This document shows positions 4,689 through 5,201 of a stretch of 5,201 nt of DNA, in pieces. This DNA is from Candidatus Delongbacteria bacterium (GTDB lineage Bacteria; UBA4055): positions 1-5,201 of the forward strand of contig WTAK01000303.1 of NCBI GenBank assembly GCA_013139625.1, written 5' to 3'. Each line of letters starts with the position of its first letter. Position 1 is the first letter of the stretch. A program made the position numbers and the translations under genes. The notes under the pieces were generated by a model. That model searched no databases. It worked only from the letters and a program-made list of their open reading frames with translations, and was not told the origin of the DNA.

Positions 4689-5201
4689 CGAACGAAATAT
4701 AATACTTGCATCTAAATCTCCGAGAAGAAAAGAACTCCTAGAGAATATCGGAATAAAGTTCTCAGTCAGACCGGCAGATATAGAAGAGATTCATCGAGGA
4801 ATAGTTGGATTCGGTAATATTGTTATCGACCTTGCAGAACAAAAAGCGGATGCGATCAAAGAGAAGATGTTCCATGACAGGATCATAATAGCATCCGATA
4901 CGATCGTCGTTATCAATGAGAATATATTAAATAAACCAACTGATAGAGAAGACGCTTTCAACATGCTAAGATCTCTCAGTGGAAATATCCACAGTGTTTT
5001 TTCTTCACTTTATGTGTATGATGGCTATGAAAAAAAAGAAATTAAAGAATTCACAGAGACAAAAGTTGAATTCTATCCATTAACAGATGAGCAAATAAAT
5101 GATTACCTTGATACTCATGAACCATTTGATAAGGCAGGAGCTTATGGTATCCAGGGTTATGGGTCAAAGTTCATAAAAAAAATCGAAGGTTGTTTTTTCA
5201 G
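4666..5201 (+). CDS. maf: Maf family nucleotide pyrophosphatase, cut by the window edge
   Basis: The frame stays open to the last base and gives 178 residues; Maf proteins are usually about 190-200 aa, so only a short C-terminus is missing. Maf enzymes hydrolyse nucleoside triphosphates (dTTP, UTP and modified pyrimidines, or m7GTP in the YceF branch) to monophosphates, cleaning the nucleotide pool and affecting septum formation. Motifs: ILASKSPRRKELL (13-25), IIASDTIVV (74-82) with the catalytic-position Asp78, LSGNIHSVFSS (104-114), and EPFDKAGAYGIQGYGSKFI (152-170) with KKIEG. The chosen ATG is the first after an in-frame TAA at 4648-4650 but lacks a clear ribosome site and overlaps purM by 23 nt. 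TTG at 4678, with GGA seven bases before it, is the alternative start and keeps all motifs. Translational coupling to purM is likely. Confidence 0.92.
   Translation, partial: MDKKLYINERNIILASKSPRRKELLENIGIKFSVRPADIEEIHRGIVGFGNIVIDLAEQKADAIKEKMFHDRIIIASDTIVVINENILNKPTDREDAFNMLRSLSGNIHSVFSSLYVYDGYEKKEIKEFTETKVEFYPLTDEQINDYLDTHEPFDKAGAYGIQGYGSKFIKKIEGCFF

Overview
The window is low-GC bacterial DNA, and every gene found lies on the + strand. The organism is probably an anaerobic or microaerophilic member of the Bacteroidota/FCB group, for three reasons. The PurM-like protein is the long (about 390 aa) lineage with HADGAGTKSSLAY and GGETADVGD motifs that I associate with Bacteroidota and relatives. 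The dihydroorotate dehydrogenase is class 1B. A DUF1858 redox-disulfide protein, common in anaerobes, is also present. Phylum placement is inference and I would not go finer.

Layout. Positions 1-253 hold no ORF worth calling, only promoter-like elements and short dyads. A class II tRNA-Leu(CAA) lies at 254-337 and is followed at once by a clear intrinsic terminator (339-371). A good promoter (389-417), with dyads in its spacer and just after the predicted transcription start, then begins an apparent operon. That operon is rsmE (16S rRNA m3U1498 methyltransferase), a 68-aa DUF1858 protein, and a squalene/phytoene synthase-family prenyl-head-joining enzyme, with gaps of 16 and 6 nt. A 139-nt spacer (2449-2587) follows. 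It carries a possible promoter, a 17-nt alternating purine/pyrimidine tract, and a marginal 26-codon reading frame that runs into the next start codon.

The second gene group is pyrD (pyrimidine synthesis), purM (purine synthesis) and maf (nucleotide pyrophosphatase family). It is packed tightly: purM starts at a TTG overlapping the end of pyrD by 8 nt, and maf starts inside the end of purM (23-nt overlap) and runs off the right edge. This reads as a nucleotide synthesis and nucleotide-pool cleaning operon with translational coupling.

No mobile element, CRISPR array, phage gene or defence system is visible. The window looks like ordinary core chromosome. The points worth a second look are regulatory or contextual: the operator-like dyad inside the rsmE promoter, a 27-nt near-perfect palindrome inside the terpene synthase gene, the pyrD leader, the forced TTG start of purM, and the pairing of a DUF1858 protein with a squalene synthase-like enzyme.
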